Shown: piece by piece, positions 32,892 through 43,934 of the stretch
Layout of the letters: every line of letters begins with the position of its first letter
How positions within the stretch are numbered: position 1 is the stretch's first letter
DNA from: Serratia ureilytica
Lineage (GTDB): Bacteria; Pseudomonadota; Gammaproteobacteria; Enterobacterales; Enterobacteriaceae
NCBI RefSeq assembly: GCF_013375155.1
Contig: NZ_JABXOF010000006.1
Span: forward strand, 186,001-250,000
DNA length: 64,000 nucleotides
Direction of reading: 5' to 3'
Notes under the pieces: generated by a model
What the model saw: only the letters and a program-made list of their open reading frames with translations
Told to the model about the DNA's origin: nothing
Databases searched by the model: none
Program-made: the position numbers and the translations under genes

Positions 32892-33533
32892 GTGGTGCCA
32901 TTTTTTGATAAATCACAAACCGTCGATAAGGCAAGCGCGCTGCCTGGCCGCACCACGCCAATGCCTGTCGCAACGCTCAACGTCGTCACCGAACACTCGA
33001 TGACTCAGGTGCCGGCCGGCATGGAAGTGGCGATCTTCGCCATGGGCTGTTTCTGGGGCGTTGAGCGTCTGTTCTGGCAACAGCCGGGCGTCTACAGCAC
33101 CGCCGCCGGCTACAGCGGCGGCTACACGCCGAACCCGACCTACCGCGAAGTGTGCAGCGGCCAGACCGGCCACGCCGAAGTGGTGCGCGTGGTGTTCGAT
33201 CCGCAGGTCGTCAGCTACAAGCAGCTGCTGCAGGTGTTCTGGGAAAATCACGATCCGGCGCAGGGCATGCGCCAGGGCGGCGACGTCGGCACGCAGTACC
33301 GCTCGGCGATTTACACGCTGAGCCCAGAGCAGCAGGCCGAGGCGGAAAGCAGCCTGCAACGCTTCCAGCAGGCGATGGCGGCGGCGGGCGACAAGCGCGT
33401 CATCACCACCGAGATCGCGCCGGCGCTGCCGTTCTATTATGCGGAAGACGATCACCAGCAGTACCTGTTCAAAAATCCGGAAGGTTACTGCGGGCTGGGC
33501 GGCATCGGCGTTTGCCTGCCGCCGCAGGGCTGA
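32892..33533 (+). CDS. msrA: Peptide methionine-S-sulfoxide reductase MsrA
   Basis: MsrA repairs methionine-S-sulfoxide in oxidised proteins. The 213-residue protein has the catalytic motif AMGCFWG with Cys53 and the recycling cysteines in [14 protein letters not shown] near the C-terminus. Two consecutive GTG codons (32892 and 32895) follow AGGAG with gaps of six and nine bases; the second gives the 212-residue length of E. coli MsrA, so the exact start is undecided. It is divergent from tamA and upstream of ytfL, as in E. coli. Confidence 0.96.
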   Translation: MVPFFDKSQTVDKASALPGRTTPMPVATLNVVTEHSMTQVPAGMEVAIFAMGCFWGVERLFWQQPGVYSTAAGYSGGYTPNPTYREVCSGQTGHAEVVRVVFDPQVVSYKQLLQVFWENHDPAQGMRQGGDVGTQYRSAIYTLSPEQQAEAESSLQRFQQAMAAAGDKRVITTEIAPALPFYYAEDDHQQYLFKNPEGYCGLGGIGVCLPPQG

Positions 33534-33570
33534 TCCGATGCCGGCCGGCGGCACTTTTTTAACCGCTGGC

Positions 33571-33650
33571 GGCCCCTGTGGGGCAACTGCTATACTGTGC
33601 GGGCCGCTTCTGCGGCCCGATAGCTTCCCTTCTGGTTGTTATCGCTGCTT
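33571..33650 (+). other. Structured leader upstream of ytfL
   Basis: Between msrA and ytfL lie GCCCC-TGT-GGGGC, a TATACT -10-like box (33589-33594), GGGCCGC-TTCT-GCGGCCC, and a CGATAGC/GTTATCG pairing followed four bases later by seven T residues. The first hairpin may end msrA transcripts; the last could be an attenuator in the ytfL leader. Weak evidence only. Confidence 0.4.
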
Positions 33651-33713
33651 TTTTTACTATGTACTACCCTTCCTCAAGAGCGCCGGCATCCCGTCGGCAC
33701 GTATGGATAGATT

Positions 33714-35045
33714 ATGTTAAACAGTATTTTACTGATTCTTTTTCTGATCGCGGTGAGTGCGTTTTTCTCACTGTCGGAAATCTCTCTGGCCGCCTCGCGC
33801 AAGATCAAACTGAAGCTGATGGCGGACGAAGGCAACATCAACGCCGCCAGAGTGCTTAAACTGCAAGAAACCCCTGGCATCTTCTTCACCGTGGTGCAGA
33901 TCGGCCTGAACGCCGTGGCCATCCTCGGCGGTATCGTCGGCGACGCGGCGTTTTCCGGCACCTTCCAACAGTTCTTTATTCGCTTCCTGTCGCCCGAACT
34001 GGCGGAACAGGTCAGCTTCATCTGCTCCTTCGTGCTGGTGACCAGCCTGTTTATCCTGTTCGCCGATTTGACCCCGAAGCGCATCGGTATGATTGCACCA
34101 GAGACGGTCGCCGTCCGGATCATCAACCCGATGCGTTTCTCCATCATGATCTTCCGCCCGCTGGTGTGGTTCTTCAACGGCATGGCCAACCTGATCTTCC
34201 GCATGTTCAAGCTGCCGATGGTGCGTAAAGACGACATCACCTCCGATGACATCTACGCGGTGGTGGAAGCCGGTGCCCTGGCGGGCGTGCTGCGCAAGCA
34301 GGAGCACGAGCTGATTGAAAACGTGTTCGAACTGGAGTCGCGCACCGTGCCGTCTTCGATGACCTCGCGCGAAAGCGTGGTGTACTTCGATCTGCGCGAA
34401 AGCGAAGAGAGCATCAAGGAAAAGGTCTCGACCCATCCGCACTCCAAGTTCCTGGTGTGCGACGGCCATATCGATCAGGTGGTGGGTTACGTCGATTCCA
34501 AAGACCTGCTGAACCGCGTGCTGGGCAACCAGAGCCTGGTGCTGAGCAGCGGCGTGCAGATCCGCTCGGCGCTGATCGTGCCGGACACGTTGACGCTGTC
34601 CGAAGCGCTGGAAAGCTTCAAAACTGCCGGCGAAGACTTCGCGGTGATCCTCAATGAATATGCGTTGGTGGTGGGCATCATCACCCTTAACGACGTGATG
34701 ACCACGCTGATGGGCGATCTGGTCGGCCAGGGCCAGGAAGAGCAGATCGTGGCGCGCGACGAAAGCTCATGGCTGATTGAAGGCGGCACGCCGATCGACG
34801 ACGTGATGCGCGTGCTGGATATCGACGAGTTCCCGCAGGCGGGCAACTACGAAACCATTGGCGGCTTTATGATGTACATGCTGCGCAAGATCCCGAAACG
34901 CACCGACTTCGTCAAATACGCCGGCTACAAGTTCGAAGTGGTGGATATCGACAGCTACAAGATAGATCAGCTGCTGGTCACCCGACTGAGCGACAAACCG
35001 GCGGCGGTGCTGCCGAAAGCGCCGGACGACACGCCTGCGGCCTGA
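33714..35045 (+). CDS. ytfL: Inner-membrane CNNM/CorC-type transporter YtfL
   Basis: A 443-residue membrane protein with an N-terminal DUF21/CNNM domain of about four hydrophobic segments (SAFFSLSEISLAASRKIKLK is the start of the signature), a CBS-domain pair (about 205-330, MTSRESVVYFDLRE and VIVPDTLTLSEALE-type blocks) and a C-terminal CorC_HlyC domain. Relatives are linked to magnesium, cobalt or polyamine efflux; the substrate here is not shown by sequence. A terminator follows. Confidence 0.93.
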   Translation: MLNSILLILFLIAVSAFFSLSEISLAASRKIKLKLMADEGNINAARVLKLQETPGIFFTVVQIGLNAVAILGGIVGDAAFSGTFQQFFIRFLSPELAEQVSFICSFVLVTSLFILFADLTPKRIGMIAPETVAVRIINPMRFSIMIFRPLVWFFNGMANLIFRMFKLPMVRKDDITSDDIYAVVEAGALAGVLRKQEHELIENVFELESRTVPSSMTSRESVVYFDLRESEESIKEKVSTHPHSKFLVCDGHIDQVVGYVDSKDLLNRVLGNQSLVLSSGVQIRSALIVPDTLTLSEALESFKTAGEDFAVILNEYALVVGIITLNDVMTTLMGDLVGQGQEEQIVARDESSWLIEGGTPIDDVMRVLDIDEFPQAGNYETIGGFMMYMLRKIPKRTDFVKYAGYKFEVVDIDSYKIDQLLVTRLSDKPAAVLPKAPDDTPAA

Positions 35046-35068
35046 CGGCGCGAAGGACAAAAACATCA

Positions 35069-35095
35069 GCGGCCCCATCGGGGCCGCATTTTTTT
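35069..35095 (+). terminator. Terminator after ytfL
   Basis: GCGGCCCC-ATC-GGGGCCGC followed by ATTTTTTT. Confidence 0.93.
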
Positions 35096-35114
35096 ACCGC
35101 TGTCAGCGCCGTGT

Positions 35115-35321
35115 TCAGCCGACCTCGGCCTGCAGCAGCAGCACCTGGCGGTTCACTTCGGACATCACGCTGAAATGGCGCTTGTCGCGAATCTTCGGCG
35201 GCAGGATTTTCCCCTCGTCGAATTCAAATGCGCCCACGTCCTTGATATACAGCCTTCCGCGAAACAGGGTCTTAACGTACTTCGCCACTTTCAAAGGGTT
35301 ATAACGCTGGAAGATTCTCAT
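35115..35321 (-). CDS. ytfK: YtfK, small activator of stringent-response enzyme SpoT
   Basis: A 68-residue cytoplasmic protein ([20 protein letters not shown]...) very similar to E. coli YtfK, which binds SpoT and raises (p)ppGpp under phosphate or fatty acid starvation. ATG at 35319-35321 is preceded by a strong GGAGGAG and gives the family length. E. coli ytfK is reported to be PhoB-regulated; a loose Pho-box-like sequence lies at 35461-35480. Convergent with ytfL. Confidence 0.95.
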   Translation of the reverse strand: MRIFQRYNPLKVAKYVKTLFRGRLYIKDVGAFEFDEGKILPPKIRDKRHFSVMSEVNRQVLLLQAEVG

Positions 35322-35651
35322 TCTTTTACGCTCCTCCCGTTGATCCATGCGCTCAGCGAGCCGCCAAAGGTGGCAGCCTCGAAATTCAGAACGCAACTTG
35401 ATTGCATGTAGTAGACCCAGTAAAGACCAGATCGTTCACTTCCGCCCGGTGATCTGCACTGGATTTACACTTTTTGACAGAATTGTATATGATGATTTAT
35501 AACGTTTTCAGGATATCCCTTCAAAATCTGATGATTAGCGAACCAAGGGAAAAACTGCGATCCGGTTAACAGGACAGACCTCTTATCACATCCTATGCTT
35601 TAGGCTGTCGAAGTGCTGTCGCACAAATTCCCCCATTTACAAGGAGAAAGC
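35322..35651. other. ytfK-ytfJ divergent intergenic region
   Basis: A 330-base region without a gene. TTGACA-N17-TTATAA (35474-35502, plus strand) is a possible but weak ytfJ promoter. On the minus strand the same stretch reads CTGTCAAAAAGTGTAAATCC (35461-35480), a loose Pho-box-like sequence for ytfK. AAGGAG lies before ytfJ. Confidence 0.45.
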
Positions 35652-36209
35652 ATGAAAACAAGTCGCATGCTGATGGTAACCCTGCTGCTCGCCCCGCTTT
35701 TCGCTTCCGCGCACAACTTCCAGCTCCAACAGCGCGTGGCGCCGGTTGGCGTCAGCGATAAAGGAGAGCTCAATTACGCTGACGGTAATTTTAGCTACCA
35801 GAATTGGAACAGCGCGCAGCTCAGTGGAAAAGTGCGGGTGATACAGCACATTGCCGGCCGCAGCTCCGCCAAAGACATGAACGACCCACTGATTGAAGCG
35901 ATTAAGAAGGCGAAGCTACCACACGATCGTTACCAAACGACGACAATCGTCAACACCGACGATGCCCTGATGGGCACCGCCATGTTCGTGCGCAGCAGCA
36001 TCGAAGACAGCAAGAAAGAGTTCCCGTGGTCGCAGTTTATCGTCGACAGCGACGGCAACGTGCGCAAAGCCTGGGATCTGCAGCCGAAAGGTTCCGCCAT
36101 CGTGGTGCTGGATAAGCAAGGGCGCATTCAGTTCGCCAAAGACGGCGCGCTGACGCCGGAAGAGGTGCAGCAGGTGATGTCCAAGCTGCACCAGCTGTTG
36201 GCGAACTGA
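35652..36209 (+). CDS. ytfJ: YtfJ family periplasmic protein
   Basis: A 185-residue precursor with a signal peptide (about 1-20, APLFASA) and a thioredoxin-like YtfJ domain without a CxxC motif (GKVRVIQHIAGRSSAKDMN; KEFPWSQFIVDSDGNVRKAW). Function is unknown. AAGGAGAAAGC precedes the ATG at 35652. Tail-to-tail with cysQ, one base apart. Confidence 0.93.
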   Translation: MKTSRMLMVTLLLAPLFASAHNFQLQQRVAPVGVSDKGELNYADGNFSYQNWNSAQLSGKVRVIQHIAGRSSAKDMNDPLIEAIKKAKLPHDRYQTTTIVNTDDALMGTAMFVRSSIEDSKKEFPWSQFIVDSDGNVRKAWDLQPKGSAIVVLDKQGRIQFAKDGALTPEEVQQVMSKLHQLLAN

Positions 36210-36210
36210 C

Positions 36211-36951
36211 TCAGAACAGCGAAACCCGGAAGCCGGGGTTGAGGAAAGATTCACGCGGGGTATAGAGCAACGGCTTGCCCTGCCAATCGTGAATTTGCGC
36301 CCCGGCGGCCACCGCCACCGCGTGTCCTGCGGCGGTATCCCAAATATTGGTTGGCCCGAAGCGCGGATAGAGCTGCGCCTTGCCTTCCGCCACCAGGCAG
36401 AACTTCAGTGAGGAACCGACGGACACGGTCTGGTGCTCGCCCAGCTGCTGCAGATAGTCTTTCAATTCGTCGTCGATATGCGAGCGGCTCACCACCACCA
36501 GCGGCGGATGCGCGTTGCTGACGCCGATCGCCTGCCGCACGCCCTTCTCTTCTTTCCAGGCCTTGCCGCGCTCCGCCAGATACAACACGTCGATCGCCGG
36601 GGCGTACACCACGCCCATCACCGCCTGCCCGTCTTCAATCAGGGCGATATTGACCGTGAACTCGCCATTGCGATGCAAGAACTCTTTGGTGCCGTCCAGC
36701 GGATCGACCAGCCAGTAGCGCGTCCAGTTGCGGCGCTCTTCCCACGCCGGCGGATCCTCTTCCGACAGCAGCGGCACCTCCGGCGTCAACGCCGCCAGGC
36801 CGCGCTTGATGATGTGATGCGCCGCCAGATCGGCCGCCGTCACCGGTGAGTCATCTTTTTTCTTTGCGACATCAAGCGGTTGTTCACCGTCGTACACCGC
36901 CATGATCGCCGCCCCCGCCTCGCGGGACAGTTGGCAAATTCGCTCTAACAT
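36211..36951 (-). CDS. cysQ: 3'(2'),5'-bisphosphate nucleotidase CysQ
   Basis: CysQ hydrolyses 3'-phosphoadenosine 5'-phosphate, a by-product of sulfate assimilation. The 246-residue inositol-monophosphatase-fold protein shows the metal motifs [16 protein letters not shown] and [10 protein letters not shown]. Of two adjacent ATGs, the one at 36949-36951 has the better distance to GAGGTG and gives the E. coli length. Upstream lies divergent cpdB. Confidence 0.97.
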   Translation of the reverse strand: MLERICQLSREAGAAIMAVYDGEQPLDVAKKKDDSPVTAADLAAHHIIKRGLAALTPEVPLLSEEDPPAWEERRNWTRYWLVDPLDGTKEFLHRNGEFTVNIALIEDGQAVMGVVYAPAIDVLYLAERGKAWKEEKGVRQAIGVSNAHPPLVVVSRSHIDDELKDYLQQLGEHQTVSVGSSLKFCLVAEGKAQLYPRFGPTNIWDTAAGHAVAVAAGAQIHDWQGKPLLYTPRESFLNPGFRVSLF

Positions 36952-37206
36952 CATGCACCTCAACTCTGCATCTCCGTGGGAAATTTCCCTCTGTCTCTGC
37001 TAGCAGACTAGTTTTTTTTACGCCGAATATCCATCTCAACCGGCTAAGCTACGGGAATTCCTCAGATCTTGTTGGGCACAACTGTGAACTTCCCCGCGTT
37101 ACCCGCCGCCGTTTTCTGCCACACTTCACAGTTTACTGTGGCAAGCAGTGTTAATTACATTTCCCTCTGCGATAACACTCGAATAATGGAATGGAGAGAA
37201 CCCCAA

Positions 37207-39159
37207 ATGATGAAGCATCCACTAACGCTGTCCGCGCTTGCGCTGCTGGTATGCGCCTCGGCGCAGGCGGCCACCGTCGATCTGCGCGTGCTGGAAACCA
37301 CCGATCTGCACAGCAACATGATGGACTTCGATTACTACAAGGACACGCCGACCGACAAGTTCGGCCTGGTGCGCACCGCCAGCCTGATCCAACAGGCGCG
37401 CCAGCAGGCCGCCAACGCGGTGTTGGTGGATAACGGCGACATCATTCAGGGCAGCCCGCTCGGCGATTACATGGCGGCCAAGGGGCTGAAACCGGGCGAC
37501 GTGCACCCGGTCTATAAGGCGATGAACACGCTGGACTATGTGGTCGGCAACATCGGCAACCATGAGTTCAACTACGGGCTGGACTACCTGAAGAACGCCA
37601 TCGCCGGCGCCAAATTCCCGTACATCAACGCCAACGTCATCGACGCCAAAACGCAAAAACCGCTGTTCACGCCATACATCATCGTCGATACCCCGGTGAA
37701 GGATCGCGATGGCAAGGCGCATACGCTGCGCATCGGCTACATCGGCTTCGTGCCGCCGCAGATCCTGGTGTGGGACAAAGCCAACCTGCAGGGCAAAGTG
37801 ACGGTGGACGACATCACCGCCACCGCCAAGCGCTACGTGCCGCAGATGCGTAAACAGGGCGCCGATCTGGTGGTGGCAATCCCGCATTCCGGGTTGTCCA
37901 GCGAGCCTTACAAGGCGATGGCGGAAAACTCGGTCTATTACCTCAGCCAGGTGCCCGGCATCGACGCCATCATGTTCGGCCACGCCCACGCGGTGTTCCC
38001 GAGCAAGGACTTCGCCAACATCAAAGGCGCGGATATCGACAAAGGCCTGCTGAATGGCGTACCGGCGGTGATGCCGGGCCAATGGGGCGACCATCTCGGC
38101 GTGGTCGATCTGCAGCTCAACAACGATGGCGGCAGTTGGAAAGTGACCGCCGCCAAAGCGGAAGCGCGGCCGATCTACGACAAAGAGAACAAGAAATCGC
38201 TGGCGGCGGAAGATGCCGCGCTGGCGAAGGTGTTGGCGGACGATCACAAAGGCACGCGCGAGTTCGTCAGCCAGCCGATCGGTAAATCCGACGGCAACAT
38301 GTACAGCTACCTGGCGCTGGTGCAGGACGATCCGACGGTGCAGATCGTCAACAATGCGCAGAAGGCCTACGTCGAACATTACATCCAGGGCGACCCGGAC
38401 CTGGCCGATCTGCCGGTGCTGTCCGCGGCGGCCCCGTTCAAGGTCGGCGGCCGCAAGAACGACCCCGCTAGCTTCGTCGAAGTGGAAAAAGGCCAGCTCA
38501 CCTTCCGCAACGCCGCCGATCTCTATCTCTATCCCAATACGCTGGTGGTGGTGAAGGCCAGCGGCAAAGAGGTGAAAGAGTGGCTGGAGTGCTCCGCCGG
38601 CCAGTTCAACCAGATCGACGTCAACAGCGCCAAGCCGCAAGGCTTGATCAACTGGGACGGCTTCCGCACCTATAACTTCGACGTGATCGACGGCGTCAAC
38701 TACCAGATCGACGTCAGCCAACCGGCGCGCTACGACGGCGAATGCCAGCTGATCAACGCTAAGGCGGAGCGCATCAAGCAGCTGACCTTCAACGGCAAGC
38801 CGATCGATCCGAACGCCACCTTCCTGGTTGCCACCAACAACTACCGCGCCTACGGCGGCAAGTTTGCCGGCACCGGCGACAAACATATCGCCTTCGCTTC
38901 GCCGGATGAAAACCGCTCGGTGCTGGCGGCCTACATCACCGCCGAAACCCAGCGGCATGGCGCGGTGCGCCCGCAGGCGGACAACAATTGGCGTTTGGCT
39001 AACTTCAGCAGCAAGCAGCCGCTGGATATCCGCTTCGAGACCTCGCCTTCGGACAAAGCGACGAAGTTTATCAAAGAGCACGCCCAATACCCGATGAGCG
39101 CCGCAGACAGCGACAGCATCGGCTTCGCGGTTTATCGCATCGATTTAAGCGGTAAGTAA
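37207..39159 (+). CDS. cpdB: 2',3'-cyclic-nucleotide 2'-phosphodiesterase/3'-nucleotidase
   Basis: A periplasmic enzyme that degrades 2',3'-cyclic nucleotides and 3'-nucleotides. The 650-residue precursor has a signal peptide ([21 protein letters not shown]), an N-terminal metallophosphoesterase domain ([37 protein letters not shown]) and a C-terminal 5'-nucleotidase domain with [12 protein letters not shown] and [16 protein letters not shown] lies eight bases before ATG 37207. Divergent from cysQ, as in E. coli. Confidence 0.97.
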   Translation: MMKHPLTLSALALLVCASAQAATVDLRVLETTDLHSNMMDFDYYKDTPTDKFGLVRTASLIQQARQQAANAVLVDNGDIIQGSPLGDYMAAKGLKPGDVHPVYKAMNTLDYVVGNIGNHEFNYGLDYLKNAIAGAKFPYINANVIDAKTQKPLFTPYIIVDTPVKDRDGKAHTLRIGYIGFVPPQILVWDKANLQGKVTVDDITATAKRYVPQMRKQGADLVVAIPHSGLSSEPYKAMAENSVYYLSQVPGIDAIMFGHAHAVFPSKDFANIKGADIDKGLLNGVPAVMPGQWGDHLGVVDLQLNNDGGSWKVTAAKAEARPIYDKENKKSLAAEDAALAKVLADDHKGTREFVSQPIGKSDGNMYSYLALVQDDPTVQIVNNAQKAYVEHYIQGDPDLADLPVLSAAAPFKVGGRKNDPASFVEVEKGQLTFRNAADLYLYPNTLVVVKASGKEVKEWLECSAGQFNQIDVNSAKPQGLINWDGFRTYNFDVIDGVNYQIDVSQPARYDGECQLINAKAERIKQLTFNGKPIDPNATFLVATNNYRAYGGKFAGTGDKHIAFASPDENRSVLAAYITAETQRHGAVRPQADNNWRLANFSSKQPLDIRFETSPSDKATKFIKEHAQYPMSAADSDSIGFAVYRIDLSGK

Positions 39160-39209
39160 CTCACTGTCACTGGCCGGCTCGCCCGGCCATTCATCGCCCG
39201 TCTGCGCGG

Positions 39210-39240
39210 CGCATAAAATAAGGGCGCCACGAAGGCGCCC
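39210..39240 (-). terminator. Terminator after fklB
   Basis: On the minus strand GGGCGCC-TTCGT-GGCGCCC is followed by TTATTTTAT. It lies between the convergent cpdB and fklB. Confidence 0.8.
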
Positions 39241-39259
39241 AGAGTAATCCTCGGTGGAA

Positions 39260-39880
39260 TTACAGGATTTCCAGCAGCTCGACGTCGAACACCAGCGCGC
39301 TGAACGGCGGGATGGACGCGCCTGCGCCACGCTCGCCGTAGGCCAGGTTGTGCGGGATATACAGCTGCCATTTGGAACCGACCGGCATCAGGGTCAGCGC
39401 TTCGATCCAGCCTGGGATCACGCCGCTGACCGGGAATTCTGCCGGCTGGCCGCGTTCAACCGAGCTGTCGAACACGTCGCCGTTGATAAGACGGCCGGTG
39501 TAGTGCACACGCACGCGATCCTGACGGGACGGGATTGGGCCGTTGCCCTGCTCCAGTACGGAGAACTGCAGGCCAGACTCGGTCAGCGTCACGTCGTCGC
39601 GCTTGGCGTTGTCGTCCAGGAACTTCTGGCCTTCAACGGCCATCGCCTGCTGGCGCTCGCGGCGCACCGCATCCGCACGCTCGTGGATTTCACGCAGCGC
39701 ACGGTGCACCACGTCTACCGGAACCGCCGGGGCATTCCCTTCCAGCGCGTCGCGCAGACCCGCCAGCAAAGCTTCCGGTTGCAAACCTTCCAGCCCGGAC
39801 TCTTGCAGCTGCTGGCCGACCTGTAAACCAATCCCGTAACTTGCTTGCGCTTCAACGCTGTCAAAAGAAGGGGTTGTCAT
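39260..39880 (-). CDS. fklB: FKBP-type peptidyl-prolyl isomerase FklB (FKBP22)
   Basis: A 206-residue dimeric prolyl isomerase. The N-terminal helical dimerisation domain (to about 90) is followed by a long helix and a C-terminal FKBP domain with [28 protein letters not shown] and [16 protein letters not shown] at 39878-39880 matches the E. coli start and length; an 18-codon upstream extension is open but unlikely. Confidence 0.96.
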   Translation of the reverse strand: MTTPSFDSVEAQASYGIGLQVGQQLQESGLEGLQPEALLAGLRDALEGNAPAVPVDVVHRALREIHERADAVRRERQQAMAVEGQKFLDDNAKRDDVTLTESGLQFSVLEQGNGPIPSRQDRVRVHYTGRLINGDVFDSSVERGQPAEFPVSGVIPGWIEALTLMPVGSKWQLYIPHNLAYGERGAGASIPPFSALVFDVELLEIL

Positions 39881-40147
39881 GGGGTTTTCCTTAAGTCTGT
39901 AAAAAGTCGAAAGCGCAGCATAACAGCGCGTCAATGCCGGGTAAAATCTTGTGTGGAGAATGATGACTTTTGTCGTAGAAAAAGAAACAATAACCTTCTG
40001 TTAACGCCCGCAGCCGCAAACCCCGGCCCTGCCGCTCAGCCGCCTTTCACTTCAATCAGTTAGCGGACTATACTGAAAGCAGGATATCGGGCAGGCGACG
40101 CGCTTGCCGCGCCGCGCTTATTATTACGCCGTCGAAGAGAGGTCACC

Positions 40148-40822
40148 ATGGGCAGAATCGCGCCCAGGAAAAGGAAAACCACCCGCATCTACCAGCCGCT
40201 GCTGCGCACCTGGCTGAACATCAGCCAGCGCCTGAAACCCTGCGCCGCACCCACGCAGGAAGACGCGGAGTCGCCATCGGAACCGCCGTCGGCCAACGAC
40301 AAGATGCAGCGGGTCAAAGCGCTGCTGGCCAAAGTCTGGCATCTGCCGGACGGTTTCCATTGGATGGAACCACTGCCCTACTTTCACCGCCGCTGGGTGC
40401 TGATCTTCGGCATCATTCTGCTGCTGGCGTTGCTGTGGCCCTACTCGCCCGAAAGACAGCCGTTCCCGGTCTCTCAGCAGGAAACCAGCGTGCCGCTGCA
40501 GGCTGAGCTGCAAAACGGCGGTGGCGCCGCCACGCCGGCCAACGAACCGACGCCGGCGGGCAACTGGCAGCGTTATCAGATCCAGCCCGGCCAGACGCTG
40601 GCCCAGCTGTTTCGCGACAACAATCTGCCGGTGAATGAGGTGTTCGCCATGGCGCAGGTGGAAGGCGGCGACAAACCGCTGAGCAACATGAAAGCCGGTC
40701 AGGAAGTGCGCATCGAACGCGACGCCAACGGCGTGATTAACGCGCTGTCGGTCACCACCGTGGACAACAGCCAGGCGCTGTTCCGCCGCCAGGCCGACGG
40801 CAGCTACCGCCGGGAACGCTAA
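40148..40822 (+). CDS. ytfB: OapA-family cell-division-associated protein YtfB
   Basis: A 224-residue single-pass inner-membrane protein: a basic cytoplasmic part, one transmembrane helix (about 83-98, WVLIFGIILLLALLW), a low-complexity periplasmic linker and a C-terminal OapA/LysM-like domain (YQIQPGQTLAQLFRDNNLP). E. coli YtfB binds N-glycans and localises to the septum. AGAGGTCACC precedes ATG 40148; a TATACT -10-like box is at 40068-40073 with a TTTCAC box 18 bases before it. It converges on the DUF488 gene. Confidence 0.92.
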   Translation: MGRIAPRKRKTTRIYQPLLRTWLNISQRLKPCAAPTQEDAESPSEPPSANDKMQRVKALLAKVWHLPDGFHWMEPLPYFHRRWVLIFGIILLLALLWPYSPERQPFPVSQQETSVPLQAELQNGGGAATPANEPTPAGNWQRYQIQPGQTLAQLFRDNNLPVNEVFAMAQVEGGDKPLSNMKAGQEVRIERDANGVINALSVTTVDNSQALFRRQADGSYRRER

Positions 40823-40825
40823 TCG

Positions 40826-41179
40826 CTAAAGCTGCGCCAGCAAAAACTCGCGCAGCACCACGCCCTGGTTGTGCTCGGTATCTTTGCTGCCATACAGCAG
40901 CGTCAGCGCCTCCCCCTGCCGCAACAGCGCCACCAGCGGCTGCCAGGCGTCGTTGGCCGCCAGCTGTTGGCGGTAACGCGCCTCGAAGGCTTCCCACTGG
41001 TCGGTATGCTGATGGAACCACTTGCGCAGCTCGTCATCCGGCGCCACCTGTTTCAACCACTGCACGCCCGCCAGCCTCTCCTTGCTGATGCCGCGCGGCC
41101 ATAGCCTGTCTATCAGATAGCAATGCGCCGGCGCCGGCGCGCTGAAATCGTAAACCCGCTGTAGCGTAATCGTTGCCAT
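40826..41179 (-). CDS. DUF488 family protein (YeaO-like)
   Basis: A 117-residue protein with the DUF488 signature VYDFSAPAPAHCYLIDRLWPRGISKERL, LRKWFHQH and LTLLYGSKDTEHNQGVVL. E. coli YeaO is the nearest relative I recall, but it lies elsewhere on that chromosome, so synteny does not support the name. Function is unknown. ATG at 41177-41179 follows GGGAGAG; the GTG one codon earlier is also possible. It overlaps nothing and converges with ytfB, 3 bases apart. Confidence 0.88.
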   Translation of the reverse strand: MATITLQRVYDFSAPAPAHCYLIDRLWPRGISKERLAGVQWLKQVAPDDELRKWFHQHTDQWEAFEARYRQQLAANDAWQPLVALLRQGEALTLLYGSKDTEHNQGVVLREFLLAQL

Positions 41180-41241
41180 CACACGCTCTCCCTTTTCATC
41201 CCGTCTTCTAGCGTAGCGCGTTTTGCCGGGCGCAGAAAAGC

Positions 41242-41268
41242 AAAACGCCAGCGCGAGGCTGGCGTTTT
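41242..41268 (-). terminator. Terminator after rplI
   Basis: AAAACGCCAGC-GCGAG-GCTGGCGTTTT, an 11-bp stem; the minus-strand side runs into TTTTG after the stem. Confidence 0.88.
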
Positions 41269-41291
41269 AACCGGGTTAACAGCAGCGTAAA

Positions 41292-41756
<465 letters not shown>

Positions 41757-41783
41757 TCAAAGTCGTTAATGGACAGTGGCCGA

Positions 41784-42333
<550 letters not shown>

Positions 42334-42341
42334 GGCGGCAA

Positions 42342-42815
<474 letters not shown>

Positions 42816-42839
42816 TGTGCGGCTGAAAAATGACGCGTA

Positions 42840-42868
42840 ATCATACTGACGCAGGGCGGGAAACTCAA
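42840..42868 (-). promoter_or_regulatory. Sigma-70 promoter for rpsF-priB-rpsR-rplI
   Basis: TTGAGT-N17-TATGAT on the minus strand, about 100 bases before rpsF, leaving room for the structured leader. Confidence 0.8.
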
Positions 42869-43193
42869 GGACTGCGTGGGTTTTATTCGCGTTATTGAGA
42901 GGGGGTATGGGAAATAGCACGATTTGCTGGCGGGGAAACCTATGTACGCCAATCCATCAGTTTCAAAAATCTTTCAATGAAATCAGCGCTGAGTCACAAA
43001 TCTATTTCATTTTTTTTGAAAGAGGCCATCAAAACGCCCCGCTTTTTAATCCGCCGCAACCGACTAAAATTAACCTTATCCGCCGCAGACAGCGCGACGA
43101 AAAAGATTCCAGGTTATTCAATGCAGATAAATGACTTTTTGCCGCAGCGACACTCGCTGTCAGGCCGTAACGGCAAAAAGTAAGAGAGGCACT
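42869..43193. other. Rest of the rpsF-yjfY intergenic region
   Basis: About 325 bases between the rpsF promoter and yjfY. Open frames at 42895-43134 and 42977-43183 have no recognisable product and no ribosome binding site that convinces me. The yjfY promoter should be here but no clear pair of boxes is seen. Confidence 0.5.
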
Positions 43194-43460
43194 ATGAAAC
43201 GCATCATTCTCGCGACGGCGCTTGCCGCCCTGTTCTCCGCCAACGTGATGGCCGCGACGGAGATCTCCTCGCACCAGGCCGATCAACGCCAGAGCGTTGG
43301 CTTCGTCACCCTGAACCAGAACGTGGTCTCGCCGGATGACGCCAGTAGCCAGGTCAGTAAAATCGCCGATCAACGCGGTGCAAGCTCTTATCGCATCATC
43401 GCCCTGCATGAACCGGGCGACAACAGCACGATGCACGTTAGCGCCGAGCTGTACCGTTAA
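43194..43460 (+). CDS. yjfY: DUF1471 periplasmic protein YjfY
   Basis: An 88-residue precursor with a signal peptide (MKRIILATALAALFSANVMA) and a DUF1471/YhcN-type domain (QSVGFVTLNQNVVSPDDASSQ; GASSYRIIALHEPGDNSTMHVSAELYR in parts). The C-terminal part resembles E. coli YjfY, which is likewise divergent from rpsF. AAGAGAGG precedes the ATG at 43194. Function unknown; the family is stress-linked. Confidence 0.88.
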   Translation: MKRIILATALAALFSANVMAATEISSHQADQRQSVGFVTLNQNVVSPDDASSQVSKIADQRGASSYRIIALHEPGDNSTMHVSAELYR

Positions 43461-43559
43461 AAAGACGCGCCACGCCAGGGAAATCCCCAGGGCTTCATCA
43501 GAAAGCCCGTTCAGTCCGCATCGGAGCGCCGCCTGTCGGGCGCTCCACTTCCTCACCCA

Positions 43560-43934
43560 TCACAGTTTGAGCAACGTCGGCGCGCTGAACGCCTTGCCCG
43601 GATTGTGCAATTGCAGCGCCATCCGCATATAGTTTGTCCGTACCTGCAGCAGTTCGGCGCTTTCCTCCAGCGTCGCCCGCTGCTCGAAGGAGAGCGAGCC
43701 GGCCTTCGCGGTTTGCGCGGCCGCCGCTTTCGGCGCGGAGGCGAACAGCGCCGTCATGTTATGCACCGTATGCGCGGTGATGCGCGACAGCGGATTCGCC
43801 TTGTTTTGCCGCGACTTGCCGTCGGCTGCCCCCAGCATCTCACTGAAGGCCATTGAGTTAAGATCGGCGCGCGCTTTCATCGTTCCCGCCAGCCCGCGCG
43901 CTGTCTCGGCCGTATTGCTGATACCCTTTATCAT
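43560..43934 (-). CDS. Unrecognised 124-residue protein
   Basis: I do not recognise this protein. It has no signal peptide or transmembrane segment. The N-terminal half is polar and helical (MIKGISNTAETARGLAGTMK), the middle is alanine-rich (APKAAAAQTAKAG) and the end is a likely amphipathic helix followed by HNPGKAFSAPTLLKL. The ATG at 43932-43934 follows AAGGAGCGGAGAGC, a good ribosome binding site, which is the main reason to accept it; the frame is open further upstream to 44042. It stands alone between yjfY and yjfP. The helical C-terminus recalls small rod-type secretion components, but the similarity is too weak to name it. Confidence 0.6.
   Translation of the reverse strand: MIKGISNTAETARGLAGTMKARADLNSMAFSEMLGAADGKSRQNKANPLSRITAHTVHNMTALFASAPKAAAAQTAKAGSLSFEQRATLEESAELLQVRTNYMRMALQLHNPGKAFSAPTLLKL

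Noticed and set aside
42895-43183. Overlapping short plus-strand frames upstream of yjfY
   Set aside because: AT-rich intergenic sequence with no ribosome binding site and no family resemblance.
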